Source: Actinomadura oligospora ATCC 43269 (lineage in GTDB: Bacteria; Actinomycetota; Actinomycetes; Streptosporangiales; Streptosporangiaceae). From it: DNA of 64,000 nucleotides. The position numbers were made by a program, and so were the translations under genes. The number at the start of each line of letters is the position of its first letter. The first letter of the stretch is position 1. This document shows positions 13,629 through 24,015 of this stretch, piece after piece. Location: NCBI RefSeq assembly GCF_000518265.1, contig NZ_JADG01000003.1, positions 248,001 through 312,000 on the forward strand, read 5' to 3'. The notes beneath the pieces are model-generated. The model saw nothing but the letters and a program-made list of their open reading frames with translations, was not told the DNA's origin and made no database searches.

Positions 13629-15158
13629 TTAGAGCCGCCTCCAGACACGGCCGTCGCGCGCCATCATCGCGTCCGAGCTGTCGGGCCCGTAGCCGCCGGA
13701 CTTGTACTGGTCGACCTTCTTCTGGGACGCCCAGTGCTCCTCGACCGGGTCGAGGATCCGCCAGGACAGCTCGACCTCCTCCTGCCGCGGGAACAGCGGC
13801 GGGTCGCCGATCAGCACGTCCAGGATCAGCCGCTCGTAGGCCTCGGGGGACGACTCGGTGAACGACTCGCCGTAGGCGAAGTCCATGTTGACGTCGCGGA
13901 TCTCCATCGAGGTGCCGGGCACCTTCGAGCCGAACCGGACGGTGATGCCCTCGTCCGGCTGCACCCGCATGACCAGGGCGTTCTGCCCCAGCTCCTCGGT
14001 GTCGGTCTGCGAGAACGGCTGGTGCGGGGCCTTCTGGAACACCATCGCGACCTCGGTGACCCGGCGCGACAGGCGCTTGCCGGTGCGCAGGTAGAACGGC
14101 ACCCCGGCCCAGCGGCGGCTGTCGATCTCCAGCTTGACCGCCGCGTAGGTCTCGGTGGTGGACGACTGCGGGATGCCCTCCTCCTCCAGGTATCCCGCGA
14201 CCTTCACGCCGCCCTGCCATCCCGCCGCGTACTGGCCGCGCGCGGTCGCCAGCGACAGGTCGTCCGGCAGCCGCACCTGCGACAGGATCTTCGCCTTCTC
14301 CGCGCGGACGGCCTCGGAGCTGAACGAGGTCGGCTCCTCCATCGCGGTCAGGGCGAGCAGCTGGAGCAGGTGGTTCTGGATGACGTCGCGGGCCGCGCCG
14401 ATGCCGTCGTAGTACCCGGCGCGTCCGCCGATGCCGATGTCCTCGGCCATCGTGATCTGCACGTGGTCGACGTGGTACCGGTTCCAGATCGGCTCGAACA
14501 TCGTGTTGGCGAACCGCAGCGCCAGGATGTTCTGGACGGTCTCCTTGCCGAGGTAGTGGTCGATCCGGAAGATCGACTCCTCGGGGAAGACCCGGTGCAC
14601 GATGTCGTTGAGCTCCTGGGCCGACTTCAGGTCGTGCCCGAACGGCTTCTCGATGACGACCCGCCGCCAGGAGTTCTCCGACCGGTCGGCCAGGCCGCTG
14701 CGCTGCAGCTGCTCGGTGACCGTCGAGAAGAACTTCGGCGGGATCGACATGTAGAAGGCGTAGTTGCCGCCGGTGCCGCGGCTGGCGTCCAGTTCCTTGA
14801 CCGCCATGGCCAGCGCGTCGAACGCGCCGGGGTCGTTGAACTCGCCGGGGACGAAGTGCATGCCCTCCGACAGGTGGTCCCAGACGTCCTCGCGGAACGG
14901 GGTGCGCGCGTGCTCCTTGACCGCCTCGTAGGCGATCTGGCGGAAGTCCTGGTGGTCCCAGTCGCGGCGGGCGAAGCCCACCAGCGAGAACCCGGGCGGC
15001 AGCAGCCCCCGGTTGGCCAGGTCGTAGATGGCCGGAAGCAGCTTCTTGCGCGACAGGTCCCCGGTGACCCCGAACAACACCAGCACGCACGGCCCGGCCA
15101 CACGTGGCAGCCGCTTGTCCCGCGGATCCCGGAGCGGATTGGGTGCTGTGTCCGTCAC
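13629..15158 (-). CDS. zwf: Glucose-6-phosphate 1-dehydrogenase
   Basis: 509 residues, the normal length. The coenzyme turn is GVTGDLSRKKLLPA near residue 28. The active-site motif RIDHYLGKETVQN lies at about residues 195-207, and EKPFGHD at about 172. It oxidises glucose 6-phosphate to the lactone with NADP, the entry of the oxidative pentose-phosphate path. The GTG at 15158 has GAGGGGA eight bases upstream; longer in-frame starts are unlikely because the added residues are of intergenic character. A 259-bp gap to the upstream PGI-like gene may hold its own promoter. Confidence 0.95.
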   Translation of the reverse strand: MTDTAPNPLRDPRDKRLPRVAGPCVLVLFGVTGDLSRKKLLPAIYDLANRGLLPPGFSLVGFARRDWDHQDFRQIAYEAVKEHARTPFREDVWDHLSEGMHFVPGEFNDPGAFDALAMAVKELDASRGTGGNYAFYMSIPPKFFSTVTEQLQRSGLADRSENSWRRVVIEKPFGHDLKSAQELNDIVHRVFPEESIFRIDHYLGKETVQNILALRFANTMFEPIWNRYHVDHVQITMAEDIGIGGRAGYYDGIGAARDVIQNHLLQLLALTAMEEPTSFSSEAVRAEKAKILSQVRLPDDLSLATARGQYAAGWQGGVKVAGYLEEEGIPQSSTTETYAAVKLEIDSRRWAGVPFYLRTGKRLSRRVTEVAMVFQKAPHQPFSQTDTEELGQNALVMRVQPDEGITVRFGSKVPGTSMEIRDVNMDFAYGESFTESSPEAYERLILDVLIGDPPLFPRQEEVELSWRILDPVEEHWASQKKVDQYKSGGYGPDSSDAMMARDGRVWRRL

Positions 15159-15417
15159 GTGGCGGTCCCCTCTTCTCGCACTATGCCGTGGACCGTTCCT
15201 GCCCACTTGTTTCTTGAGTCCCCTCGCCGCGCCGTGCACGGCTCGCGCCGTCCGCGCGGGCGAGGGCGTCGCGGGCGGCGCGTCGGGCCGGGCGTCGCGC
15301 ACCGGTCCCGGACCGGCGCGTCGGCGCCGGTCACCCCCAGGTATACGCCCATCTCGCGAAGATCATTCCCTTCGGCGGGGTAACGGCAACCCCAGGCGAT
15401 CGTCACAGGCCGGTCGG

Positions 15418-17163
15418 TCACCCCGTCGCCTGCGCTCTCATCCCGGACCCTCCGCTCTGCGGCGCCCCGGCGGCCCCGCCCTGCGCCGTGCCCGCCCCGC
15501 CCTGCGCCGCGCCGGACGTGCCGAGGGCACGGACGGCCTCGGCGAGGCGTCCCGCGCCCTCCACCGCGTCCCGCAGGTGGACGCGGACGACCGGCAGACC
15601 CAGCGCGCGCAGCGCCCGCTCCTCGGCGAGCGCCCGCGCCAGCTGCAACGACGCCAGCCCGTACGGACGGCCCGGCACCGGCATGTCGGCGACCGGGTCG
15701 CCCTCCGGCGGGTTGCTGGTGACCAGAAGGAACGCGCCGCCACCCGGGCCGCGCTTGTGCACGGAACCGGTCGCGTGCAGATACCCCGGACCCGCGCCGT
15801 AAACCACCGGACGGCCCGTGTGCCGCGCCAGCGTCGGCGCGAGGTAACGCCCGGAGAACTCGCCGGACAGGTACGTCACCACCGACAGGTAGCCCTCCGG
15901 CGGCACCTGCGCCAGCAGCGCCACGAGCGTCGCGGACAGCCCGTCCGGGTGGTGCGGGACGGGCAGGTCGGTGTGGATCTCCATGTCCTCGTCGGCGAAC
16001 ACCGGACGGCCGGTCGGCAGCGGTCCGCCCGCCGCCGTGGCCAGCAGCGAGGCCGCGTCGTCCTCGGCGTCCTGCGCGACGGTGCCGCCCGGCTCGAACG
16101 GGTTCACGCCGAGCAGCCACCCGGCGACCGCCGTCGCGTACTCCCACAGCAGGAACTGCGCGCCGAGCGGCGCCCACACCGAGGTCTCGGCGTCGCCGTG
16201 CGTCCCCTGCTTGGGGTTCAGCGCGATGGCGTGCGCGTCGGCCAGTTGCGCCGGGCTGCCCGGCGGCTCGAGCGCCAGCACGCCCCGGCCGCGCTTGCCG
16301 GTTCCGGCCGCGAGCACCTGCGCGATCCAGCCACTGAGCGCGCCGGACCCGCCTGGCTCGTGCAGCGCGAGCTTGGCCCGCGCAAGTCCCTCGGGCCCGC
16401 GCTGCGCGCAGCCGCCGATGATGGCGCCGAGCAGCAGGCCCGGATTGTCCTTGTCGTTCTGCAGGGCGGGAGCGAGCGCGGCGGCCTCGTCCAGCACCTG
16501 GCCCACGTCCGCACCCGCGAGCACCGCGGGCACCAGCCCGTACGCCGAGAGCGCCGCCATGTGCCCCGGCAGGCCGGGATCGGTCAGCCCTACCCGGTAC
16601 CCCTTGCCGCGCGCGAACCCGTGCAGCGGGCTGCCCTGGTCGGTGATCACCACGAACCGCGCGGCGAGCTCCCGGTCGGTGAGCCCCTTCTGCCGGAACG
16701 CGTCCGCGAGGATGCGCAGGTAGGCGTCCCCTTCGAGGGACACTCCGGACTTGCTCGCCAGCACCACCAGGGTGCGGTCGAGGCGCTCCAGCGTGAACGC
16801 GAGCGCCGCGGTGTCCGAGCCGTCCAGGACGGTGAGGGCCCCGGCCGTGGTCCCGGCGGCGGCGTGCTGCTCCATGATCGCCTGCGCGGCCAGGGCGTCC
16901 GCGCCGATCCCGACCAGCACCACGTGGTCCAGGCCCGCGTACCGCGCCTCGGCGACGACGTCGTCCACCTTGTCCAGCAGGTAGCGGGAGGCGAACGGCA
17001 GGTCCAGCCAGGCCAGCCTGCTGTGGTCGACGGCCCGCCGGCCCCACAGCCGCGGGTCCTTGGCCGCCAGTGCCGCGGGCACCCCGCAGGCGACCAGGTA
17101 GTCGCGCGCCTGCAGCGCCTGCTCGAGCACGTCGCCGCGCGTCAGTACGTCGAATCCGGACAC
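15418..17163 (-). CDS. Glucose-6-phosphate isomerase-like protein (first of two paralogues)
   Basis: 581 residues, related to the PGI half of transaldolase-PGI fusion proteins. Recognisable are the SIS-fold blocks VLVGIGADALAAQAI, LASKSGVSLEGDAY, VITDQGSPLHGFA, the GTGKRGRGVLAL segment, [25 protein letters not shown] and the C-terminal ATGSVHKRGPGGGAF. The C-terminal 35 residues are low-complexity Gly/Ala/Gln. It is clearly paralogous to the neighbour at 17317-18963. The GTG at 17163 has GGGGAGG seven bases upstream. A terminator separates it from the tkt-tal-pgi unit, and TTGTGAACAA (17238-17247) is a small palindrome in its promoter region. Isomerase activity is inferred and not certain. 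Confidence 0.75.
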   Translation of the reverse strand: MSGFDVLTRGDVLEQALQARDYLVACGVPAALAAKDPRLWGRRAVDHSRLAWLDLPFASRYLLDKVDDVVAEARYAGLDHVVLVGIGADALAAQAIMEQHAAAGTTAGALTVLDGSDTAALAFTLERLDRTLVVLASKSGVSLEGDAYLRILADAFRQKGLTDRELAARFVVITDQGSPLHGFARGKGYRVGLTDPGLPGHMAALSAYGLVPAVLAGADVGQVLDEAAALAPALQNDKDNPGLLLGAIIGGCAQRGPEGLARAKLALHEPGGSGALSGWIAQVLAAGTGKRGRGVLALEPPGSPAQLADAHAIALNPKQGTHGDAETSVWAPLGAQFLLWEYATAVAGWLLGVNPFEPGGTVAQDAEDDAASLLATAAGGPLPTGRPVFADEDMEIHTDLPVPHHPDGLSATLVALLAQVPPEGYLSVVTYLSGEFSGRYLAPTLARHTGRPVVYGAGPGYLHATGSVHKRGPGGGAFLLVTSNPPEGDPVADMPVPGRPYGLASLQLARALAEERALRALGLPVVRVHLRDAVEGAGRLAEAVRALGTSGAAQGGAGTAQGGAAGAPQSGGSGMRAQATG

Positions 17164-17273
17164 CGTTCCTCCCCGACCCATCGTTTCAGGACTCACCCGG
17201 CATTCGCGACCGACTCTCCGATCTTCCATGTGTCGATTTGTGAACAAGTGAGAAAAAACGAGGACAAAACCGT

Positions 17274-17304
17274 GAAGCCCGGCCATACAGGACGGCCGGG
17301 CTTC
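17274..17304. terminator. Terminator hairpin between the two PGI-like genes
   Basis: Perfect 11-bp stem (17274-17284 with 17294-17304) around a nine-base loop. On the minus strand T-rich DNA follows (17250-17273 is A-rich on the plus strand). It should end the tkt-tal-pgi transcript. Confidence 0.75.
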
Positions 17305-17316
17305 GGAGCCGGTGGA

Positions 17317-18963
17317 TCAGGTGAGCGCCTTGGCGAGCCGGGCCAGCCCGTCGGCGCGGTTCTTCAGGTGCACGCGCACGACCGGACGGGACCGGGCGCG
17401 CAACGCGCGCAGGTCGCCGAACGCCTGGGCCAGCTGGAGCTCGGCCAGGCTGTACGGACGTCCGGGGATCGGCACGTCGTGCTCCGCCGCGCCGGTGACC
17501 AGAAGGAACGCGCCGTTCTCCGGCCCGCCCTTGTGGTACTGGCCCGTGGAGTGCAGGTAGCGCGGACCCCAGCCGAAGGTGACCGGGACGGGGGAGCGGC
17601 GCAGGCGGCCACCCCGTTCGGCCAGCAGCGGACGCAGCGCCGCGGCGGACGCGTCGCCGTCCGGATCCAGGTAGGCCAGGGCGGCCAGGTACCCGCCGTC
17701 CGGGACGGCGGCGAGCAACGCGTCCACGGCGTCCGAGAGGGAGCGGACGCCCTTGAGGAGGTCCTCGCGCCCGTGCACCTCGACGGCGTCGTCGGTGAAG
17801 GCGGGGGCGCTCGGGATGACGGTCGGGGCGGCGCCCTCGGCCGCGCGCAGCAGCGCGGCGGTGTTGTCCGCGGACTCGGCGACGGCGGGCTGGTCGAACG
17901 GGTTGACCCCGATCACCCGTCCCGCCACCGCGACCGCGAACTCCCAGAGCAGGAACTGCGCGCCGAGCGGCCCGGAGACCGACAGACCTGCTTCCCGCGC
18001 GGGACCCGGCTCGTCCGGACGGGCGCCCAGGATGACGCGCCGGACGTTCGGGGTGAGCTCGAAACCGGGCGCGGCCACGGCCTCCACGACGACCGGGAGC
18101 AGGCCCCGCCCGTCCTTCCCGGTGGACGCCGCGACCAGCTGCTCGATCCACGCGGCGAGGCCGGGCAGACCCGAGCCGTGGTCGGCGACGACGAGCTTGT
18201 CGCGCCCCGCGAGCGCGGACGCGCCGAGCGCCGCGCCCAGGGCCAGCGCCGGATTGTCGTAGGGCTGGTCGAGCGTCCCGGCCAGCACGGACGCCTCGTC
18301 CAGCAACTCCTCGGTGTCCGCGCCGGCGAGCGCGGACGGCGCCAGCCCGTAGGCGTCCAGCGCGCCGAAGCGACCGCCGGTCTCCGGGTCGCCGTGCAGG
18401 GTGTCGTACCGGCCGTCCAGCGGCGAGCCCGGGTCGGTGACGACCAGGACGTGCGCGGCCGGGTCGAGCCCGGCGGCGCCGAACGCGTCCTCGAAGACGC
18501 GCAGGTGGGCGTCCGTCTCCACGGTGGTCCCGCTCTTGTCGGCGGCCACCAGCAGCGTCGCCGGCAACGCGGTCAGGGCCGCCCGCACCGTGTGCGGGTC
18601 ACCGGTGTCCAGGACGACCAGTTCCGTCCCCTCCGGCGCCGCCGACCGGACAATCGCCCCGGCGGCGGCCGTCGCCGCGCCGGTCCCGGCCAGGACGACC
18701 CGGGTGAGCCCGGCGGCCCGGGCCTCCCGGACCCGCCCGGCCAGACGGCCGAGCAGGTCACGGGAGGTCTCGGGCAGCCGCAGCCAGCCCAGGCGCCGCG
18801 CCGCCACGGGCGCGGCGTCCGGGCCCCACAGGCGACCGGCGCCCTGCAACAGCGCCCCGGGGACGCCGTCGGAGACGAGCCGGTCCAGGACGGACTCGGT
18901 CTCGTCCACCAGCGGACCCCGGATGGTGACCGACACCCCCGCTGCGGTCACCACCGAGGTCAC
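17317..18963 (-). CDS. pgi: Glucose-6-phosphate isomerase (Tal-PGI fusion type, here a separate gene)
   Basis: 548 residues. It aligns by motif with the PGI half of Tal-PGI fusion enzymes: [102 protein letters not shown], and [15 protein letters not shown] holding the conserved His and Lys near the C-terminus. Its GTG overlaps the tal stop by four bases (GTGA at 18960-18963), which is what a split of an ancestral fusion, or the precursor of one, would look like. It should interconvert glucose 6-phosphate and fructose 6-phosphate. Confidence 0.83.
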   Translation of the reverse strand: MTSVVTAAGVSVTIRGPLVDETESVLDRLVSDGVPGALLQGAGRLWGPDAAPVAARRLGWLRLPETSRDLLGRLAGRVREARAAGLTRVVLAGTGAATAAAGAIVRSAAPEGTELVVLDTGDPHTVRAALTALPATLLVAADKSGTTVETDAHLRVFEDAFGAAGLDPAAHVLVVTDPGSPLDGRYDTLHGDPETGGRFGALDAYGLAPSALAGADTEELLDEASVLAGTLDQPYDNPALALGAALGASALAGRDKLVVADHGSGLPGLAAWIEQLVAASTGKDGRGLLPVVVEAVAAPGFELTPNVRRVILGARPDEPGPAREAGLSVSGPLGAQFLLWEFAVAVAGRVIGVNPFDQPAVAESADNTAALLRAAEGAAPTVIPSAPAFTDDAVEVHGREDLLKGVRSLSDAVDALLAAVPDGGYLAALAYLDPDGDASAAALRPLLAERGGRLRRSPVPVTFGWGPRYLHSTGQYHKGGPENGAFLLVTGAAEHDVPIPGRPYSLAELQLAQAFGDLRALRARSRPVVRVHLKNRADGLARLAKALT

Positions 18964-20075
18964 GCCTTGGCCGCCTTGTCCCGCAGCTCGGAGGTGATCG
19001 TGTCGAGCATCTCCTTCCAGGAGACCTCGAACTTCTCGACGCCCTCGTCCTCCAGGACCTTCACGACGTCGTCGTAGTCGACGCCGACGTCCTTCAGGCT
19101 CTGCATGACACCGCGCGCCTCGTCGTACATGGAGGTGATGGTGTCGCCGGCCGGGTCGCCCTTCTCGGACTCCGCCTCGAGCGTCGCCTCCGGCATCGTG
19201 TTCACCACGCCGTCGGCGACCAGGCCGTCCACGTACAGGGTCGGCGGGAGGTTCGGGTCCTTCACGCCGGTGGACGCCCACAGCGGACGCTGCGGACGCG
19301 CCCCCGCGTCACGCAGCCTCGACCAGCGGTCGGTGCCGAACTTCTCCTCGAACAGCGCGTACGCGAGCCGCGCGTTCGCGAGGCCCGCCTGGGAACGCAG
19401 CGCCTTGGCCTCGTCCGTGCCGATCTTGTCCAGGCGCTTGTCGATCTCGGTGTCCACGCGGGACACGAAGAAGGACGCCACCGACTCGATCAGGCGGATG
19501 TCGTGCCCGTTCGCGCGGGCCTGCTCCAGGCCGGCGAAGTAGGCGTCGATGACCTCGCCGTACCGCTCCAGGGAGAAGATCAGCGTCACGTTCACGCTGA
19601 TCCCGTCGGCCAGCGCCGCGGTGATCGCGGGCAGTCCCTCCTTCGTCGCGGGGATCTTGATGAACACGTTCGGCCGGTCGACCATCCACCACAGCGCGCG
19701 CGCCTCGGCGATCGTCTTCTCGGTCTCGCGGGCCAGCCGCGGGTCCACCTCGATCGACACCCGGCCGTCCACGCCCTCGCTCCGGTCGTAGACCGGGCGC
19801 AGCACGTCGGCGGCCCAGCGGATGTCGTAGGTCGTGATCGCGCGGGACGCCTCCTCGACGTCCACGCCGCGCACCGCCAGGTCACGGACCTGGTCGTCGT
19901 AGGCGTCGCCCTTGCCGAGCGCCTTGGCGAAGATCGTCGGGTTGGAGGTGACCCCCACCACGCTCTTCTCCTTGACCAGCTGCTCGAGGTTGCCCGTGCG
20001 CAGCCGCTCCCGGCTGATGTCGTCCAGCCAGATCGACACGCCCTGCTGGGAGAGCCTCTTCAGAGTGTCGCTCAT
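18960..20075 (-). CDS. tal: Transaldolase
   Basis: 371 residues, the length of actinobacterial TalB-type enzymes. The N-terminus reads [13 protein letters not shown] and [13 protein letters not shown]. The Schiff-base Lys is in [12 protein letters not shown] (about residue 141), with NVTLIFS and [16 protein letters not shown] following. It transfers a dihydroxyacetone unit between sedoheptulose 7-phosphate and glyceraldehyde 3-phosphate. It lies 21 bp downstream of tkt with a GAGAGGAAG ribosome site, and overlaps pgi by four bases. Confidence 0.95.
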   Translation of the reverse strand: MSDTLKRLSQQGVSIWLDDISRERLRTGNLEQLVKEKSVVGVTSNPTIFAKALGKGDAYDDQVRDLAVRGVDVEEASRAITTYDIRWAADVLRPVYDRSEGVDGRVSIEVDPRLARETEKTIAEARALWWMVDRPNVFIKIPATKEGLPAITAALADGISVNVTLIFSLERYGEVIDAYFAGLEQARANGHDIRLIESVASFFVSRVDTEIDKRLDKIGTDEAKALRSQAGLANARLAYALFEEKFGTDRWSRLRDAGARPQRPLWASTGVKDPNLPPTLYVDGLVADGVVNTMPEATLEAESEKGDPAGDTITSMYDEARGVMQSLKDVGVDYDDVVKVLEDEGVEKFEVSWKEMLDTITSELRDKAAKA

Positions 20076-20096
20076 CGCTCGTCGCTTCCTCTCGCC

Positions 20097-22223
20097 TCAG
20101 TTACCCGTGGTGCTGCCGCGTCCCGCGCCGGGCGCCGCGGCCTTGATACGGCTGGCCCGCGCCGCCGCCGCGACCCGCTCGGCGGTGAAGCCGAACTGCT
20201 CGAACAGCGTCTTGTGGTCGGCCGAGGCGCCGAAGTGCTCGAGGCTGACGACCTGGCCGGCGTCGCCGACGTAGTAGCGCCAGCCGAGCCCGATGCCCGC
20301 CTCGATCGCGACGCGGGCGGTGACGCCGGGCGGCAGCACCTCCTGCTTGTAGGAGTCGTCCTGCTCCTCGAACCACTCCACCGACGGCATCGACACCACG
20401 CGGGTTGGGATGCCCTCGGCCTGCAGCGTCTCGCGGGCGTCGACGGCGAGCTGCACCTCCGAGCCGGTCGCGATGAGGATCACCTCGGGCCGTCCGCCCT
20501 CGGCCTCGGCCAGGACGTAGCCGCCCCGGGCGACGCCGTCGGCGGACGCCAGCTCGCCGGACCGGTCGAAGGTCGGCAGCTTCTGCCGGGACAGGATCAG
20601 GCCCGCCGGACGGTCGGTGTGCTCCAGGATCGTCGCCCAGGCGACCGCGGTCTCGTTGGCGTCGGCCGGGCGGACGACGTCCAGCCCCGGGATCGCGCGC
20701 AGCGCCCACAGGTGCTCGACCGGCTGGTGGGTCGGGCCGTCCTCGCCGAGGCCGATCGAGTCGTGCGTCCAGACGTAGGTGACCGGCAGCTTCATCAGCG
20801 CCGCGAGCCGGACGGCCGGGCGCATGTAGTCGCTGAACACCAGGAACGTGCCGCCGTAGGGGCGGGTGCCGCCGTGCAGCGCGATGCCGTTGAGGATCGA
20901 GCCCATGCCGTGCTCGCGGATGCCGAAGTGCAGCGTCCGGCCGTACGGCCCGCCCGGGAACTCCTTGGTCTGGAACTCCTCGGGGATGAAGGACGGCTCG
21001 CCCTTCATCGTGGTGTTGTTGGACTCGGCCAGGTCGGCCGAACCGCCCCACAGCTCCGGCAGCACCGGGGCCAGGGCGTTCAGCACCTGTCCGGACGCGG
21101 CGCGGGTGGCCAGGTCCTTGCCGGCGGCGAAGGACGGGACGGCCTTCTTCCAGCCCTCGGGCAGCTCGCGCCGGGAGATCCGGTCGTACAGGGCGGCCTT
21201 GTCCGGGTTGGCCTTGCGCCACGCCTGGTAGCGCTCGTCCCACTCGGCGTGCGCCGCGCGCCCGCGCTCGACGACGCCGCGCGCGTGGTCCAGGACCTCC
21301 GCGTTGACGTCGAAGGTGCGGTCCGGGTCCATACCCATGATCTTCTTGGTGGCGGCCACCTCGTCCGCGCCGAGCGCGGAGCCGTGGATCTTGCCGGTGT
21401 TCTTCTTGTTCGGCGCGGGCCAGCCGATGATCGTGCGCAGCGAGATCAGCGACGGGCGGGCGCTCTCGCGCTCGGCGGCGGCGAGGGCCTCGGCGAGCCG
21501 GCCGACGTTCTCCTCGTACTCGCCGTCGACGGTCCAGTCGACGGTCTGGACGTCCCAGCCGTAGGCCGCGTAGCGGGCCTTGACGTCCTCCGACTTCGCG
21601 ATCTGGGTGTCGTCCTCGATCGAGATGTGGTTGTCGTCGTAGATCATGACCAGGTTGCCCAGGCGCTGGTGCCCGGCGATCGCGCTGGCCTCGTGGCTGA
21701 TGCCCTCCTCGATGTCGCCGTCGGAGGCGATCACCCACACGCGGTGGTCGAAGGGGGACTGGCCGGCGGCGGTCTCCGGGTCGAACAGGCCGCGCTCGCG
21801 GCGGGCCGCCATCGCCATGCCGACCGCGTTGCCGATGCCCTGGCCGAGCGGGCCGGTCGTGGTCTCCACGCCCGCGGTGTGCCCGTGCTCGGGGTGGCCC
21901 GGCGTCAGGCTGCCCCACTTGCGCAGCCGCTTCAGGTCGTCCAGCGTCAGCGGGTAGCCCGACAGGTAGAGCTGGATGTACAGGGTCAGGCTGGAGTGCC
22001 CGCAGGACAGGACGAACCGGTCCCGGCCCGCCCACTCGGGGTCGGTCGGGTCGTGCTGCAGGAAACGCTGGAACAGAAGGTAGGCGGCGGGCGCCAGGCT
22101 CATGGCCGTGCCGGGGTGCCCGGAACCGGCTTCCTCGACCGCGTCCATCGCGAGGGCGCGGACCGTGTCCACCGCCCGCCGGTCCAGCTCGGACCACTCA
22201 AACGTGCTGTTGTCCCCACTCAC
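20097..22223 (-). CDS. tkt: Transketolase
   Basis: 708 residues. Seen are [19 protein letters not shown] near the N-terminus, the thiamine diphosphate motif [17 protein letters not shown], the catalytic region [20 protein letters not shown] and a C-terminal regulatory domain. It exchanges two-carbon units in the non-oxidative pentose-phosphate path. The GTG at 22223 has AGAGGAG ten bases upstream and gives [10 protein letters not shown]; an ATG at 22250 would read through that site. It is the first gene of tkt-tal-pgi. The region just upstream is A/T-rich (TAAATA on the minus strand at about 22252-22257) and may carry the promoter. Confidence 0.95.
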   Translation of the reverse strand: MSGDNSTFEWSELDRRAVDTVRALAMDAVEEAGSGHPGTAMSLAPAAYLLFQRFLQHDPTDPEWAGRDRFVLSCGHSSLTLYIQLYLSGYPLTLDDLKRLRKWGSLTPGHPEHGHTAGVETTTGPLGQGIGNAVGMAMAARRERGLFDPETAAGQSPFDHRVWVIASDGDIEEGISHEASAIAGHQRLGNLVMIYDDNHISIEDDTQIAKSEDVKARYAAYGWDVQTVDWTVDGEYEENVGRLAEALAAAERESARPSLISLRTIIGWPAPNKKNTGKIHGSALGADEVAATKKIMGMDPDRTFDVNAEVLDHARGVVERGRAAHAEWDERYQAWRKANPDKAALYDRISRRELPEGWKKAVPSFAAGKDLATRAASGQVLNALAPVLPELWGGSADLAESNNTTMKGEPSFIPEEFQTKEFPGGPYGRTLHFGIREHGMGSILNGIALHGGTRPYGGTFLVFSDYMRPAVRLAALMKLPVTYVWTHDSIGLGEDGPTHQPVEHLWALRAIPGLDVVRPADANETAVAWATILEHTDRPAGLILSRQKLPTFDRSGELASADGVARGGYVLAEAEGGRPEVILIATGSEVQLAVDARETLQAEGIPTRVVSMPSVEWFEEQDDSYKQEVLPPGVTARVAIEAGIGLGWRYYVGDAGQVVSLEHFGASADHKTLFEQFGFTAERVAAAARASRIKAAAPGAGRGSTTGN

Positions 22224-22857
22224 GGACGCCAGGCTCCTCTCGAACCACATATTTAGCGATGTCTGTCACACGGAGGCGGAGTCGTTCCTCTGTCGCGTCC
22301 GTACGTCGCAACATGACGCGCACCGTGCGTGTTCCCCCCTCGGAGGGGCCCACGGAACGGTGGACGACCCGTGTCACGGGCGCTCCGGCGAGATCGCTCC
22401 GGCCCGCCTCCGAGCCTATCCAACCCTGCGGTCGGCTCCCGTGACCTCGTCCGGCCCGGAACCGGTGGAACCCCCGCGGACCGCCTCGTCCGGGAGCCTG
22501 CCCGATCGTTTCACGCCATAACCCCCGTCCAGAAGGCCGGAGGCCGAGCGACTGGGGCCGCATGGGCCGGACGGCACGCACGCGGGGAGGAGACCGGCCC
22601 GAACCGGGAGGGAGGACCCGCCCCATCGCCCCGGCCGCAGGGCCCTTGACGGACGGCCCGGGACGACGCCGCAGGTCGGACGGGGGCCGGAGGGAGCGCG
22701 CGGCGCGTCCGGTGCCCCGGTGCGTGAACCCCGGAGGGGTCGGACTACAGTGGACCCGCGGTTGAGGCGACCGGCACGACGCCGAAAGCGACCGCGAAAA
22801 GCATTAGCAGGCCGGGGCACCCGTCCCGGACCGGCCCGAAGGATCGCGGGGGCACCG

Positions 22858-22885
22858 TTTGGTGGACGCGATTTGGCGGACGCGA
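22858..22885 (+). repeat. Tandem 14-bp repeat in front of ctaB
   Basis: TTTGGTGGACGCGA (22858-22871) is followed directly by TTTGGCGGACGCGA (22872-22885), one mismatch. The second copy contains the probable -35 box of ctaB, so the duplication could place a regulator site or an extra polymerase contact there. Confidence 0.55.
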
Positions 22886-22901
22886 ATTCCCTTGCCTAGT
22901 T
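22873..22901 (+). promoter_or_regulatory. Probable ctaB promoter (leaderless)
   Basis: TTGGCG (22873-22878), a 17-bp spacer and CTAGTT (22896-22901). Transcription would start at about 22906-22908, at or next to the GTG of ctaB. Confidence 0.45.
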
Positions 22902-22905
22902 GGAC

Positions 22906-23907
22906 GTGGACCCGATTGTGACGGTGCTCAGTAACAAGCTCGGCGTCGAGCAGCTGGACGACCCGATGCCGGGGGCGGCATCGGCGGCGGCCCCCTCTGC
23001 CGCGACCCCGGCCGAGAGGCGGACGCTCGGCACGAGCGTCCGCGCCTACGTGGCGCTCACCAAGCCCCGCGTGATCGAGCTGCTCCTGATCACGACCATC
23101 CCGGTGATGTTCCTGGCGGCCGACGGCCTGCCCTCGCTCGGCCGGGTGCTGCTGACCTTCGCCTTCGGCTGGATGTCGGCGGGCGCGGCGAACGCGGTCA
23201 ACTGCTACATCGACCGCGACATCGACGCCAAGATGCGCCGCACCCGGCGCCGCCCGCTGGCCCGCGCGCAGGTCCTGCCGGGCCGGGCGCTCGCCTTCGG
23301 GATCGCCCTCGCGGTGATCTCCACGGTCGGGTTCGCGCTCGCGGTGAACGTGCTGTCGGCCGCGATGTCGCTGTTCGCGATCCTGTTCTACGTCTTCGTG
23401 TACTCGCTGCTGCTCAAGCGCCGCACCTCCCAGAACATCATCTGGGGCGGCATCGCGGGCTGCATGCCGGTGCTGATCGGCTGGTCGGCCGTCCGCGGCT
23501 CCATCGACTGGACCCCCTTCGTCCTGTTCGGCGTGGTGTTCCTGTGGACGCCGCCGCACACCTGGACGCTGGCGATGCGCTACAAGGAGGACTACGCCGT
23601 CGCCAAGGTCCCGATGCTGCCGGTCGTGGCGTCCGAGAAGCGGGTCCTCGGCGAGAGCCTCGCCTACACCTGGGCGACCGTGGCCTGCTCGCTGCTGCTC
23701 TGGCCGGTCGCCGGGATGACCCCGGTGTACGGGACCGTCGCGATCCTGCTCGGCCTGGTCTTCCTCGCCGAGGGGCACCGGCTGCTGAAGGACGTCCTGA
23801 GGGGCGTGACGGGCGTGCACCTGCGGCCGATGCGCTTCTTCCACCTCTCCAACGTCTACCTGGCGCTGCTGTTCACCGCCGTCGCCGTGGACCCCCTCCT
23901 GCACTGA
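22906..23907 (+). CDS. ctaB: Protoheme IX farnesyltransferase (heme O synthase)
   Basis: 333-residue membrane enzyme of the UbiA family with about eight to nine helices. The prenyl-diphosphate-binding motif is [20 protein letters not shown] (about residues 105-124), with the second loop [31 protein letters not shown] marks the N-terminal helix. It adds farnesyl to heme B to give heme O, which CtaA turns into heme A for cytochrome aa3 oxidase. Starts at TTG 22900, GTG 22906 or GTG 22918 are all possible; there is no ribosome site and a promoter ends at 22901, so a leaderless GTG at 22906 is preferred. It is divergent from tkt. Confidence 0.93.
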   Translation: MDPIVTVLSNKLGVEQLDDPMPGAASAAAPSAATPAERRTLGTSVRAYVALTKPRVIELLLITTIPVMFLAADGLPSLGRVLLTFAFGWMSAGAANAVNCYIDRDIDAKMRRTRRRPLARAQVLPGRALAFGIALAVISTVGFALAVNVLSAAMSLFAILFYVFVYSLLLKRRTSQNIIWGGIAGCMPVLIGWSAVRGSIDWTPFVLFGVVFLWTPPHTWTLAMRYKEDYAVAKVPMLPVVASEKRVLGESLAYTWATVACSLLLWPVAGMTPVYGTVAILLGLVFLAEGHRLLKDVLRGVTGVHLRPMRFFHLSNVYLALLFTAVAVDPLLH

Positions 23908-24015
23908 TCATCGCGGCGGGCGCGGGTCCGCGCCCGGCCGCCGGTTCCTGAACGATTGCCCCAGGTCGGCGGGGTAGTGTCAACGCCGCGCTCACGCGAC
24001 CGTTACGCTCCCGCT

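Larger units (their letters stand above)
22224..22905. other. 682-bp divergent control region between tkt and ctaB
   Basis: No gene is seen. Small frames on both strands lack ribosome sites and known motifs. Features noted: A/T-rich DNA next to tkt, TACAGT at about 22744-22749 that could be a -10 box, the tandem 14-bp repeat at 22858-22885 and the ctaB promoter at 22873-22901. Such a long gap is unusual for this compact stretch and could hold a small RNA or a long leader. Confidence 0.5.

Noticed and set aside
22198-22765. Several 60-140 residue frames in the tkt-ctaB gap
   Set aside because: Arg/Gly/Pro-rich composition without motifs or ribosome sites; normal for non-coding 72% GC DNA.
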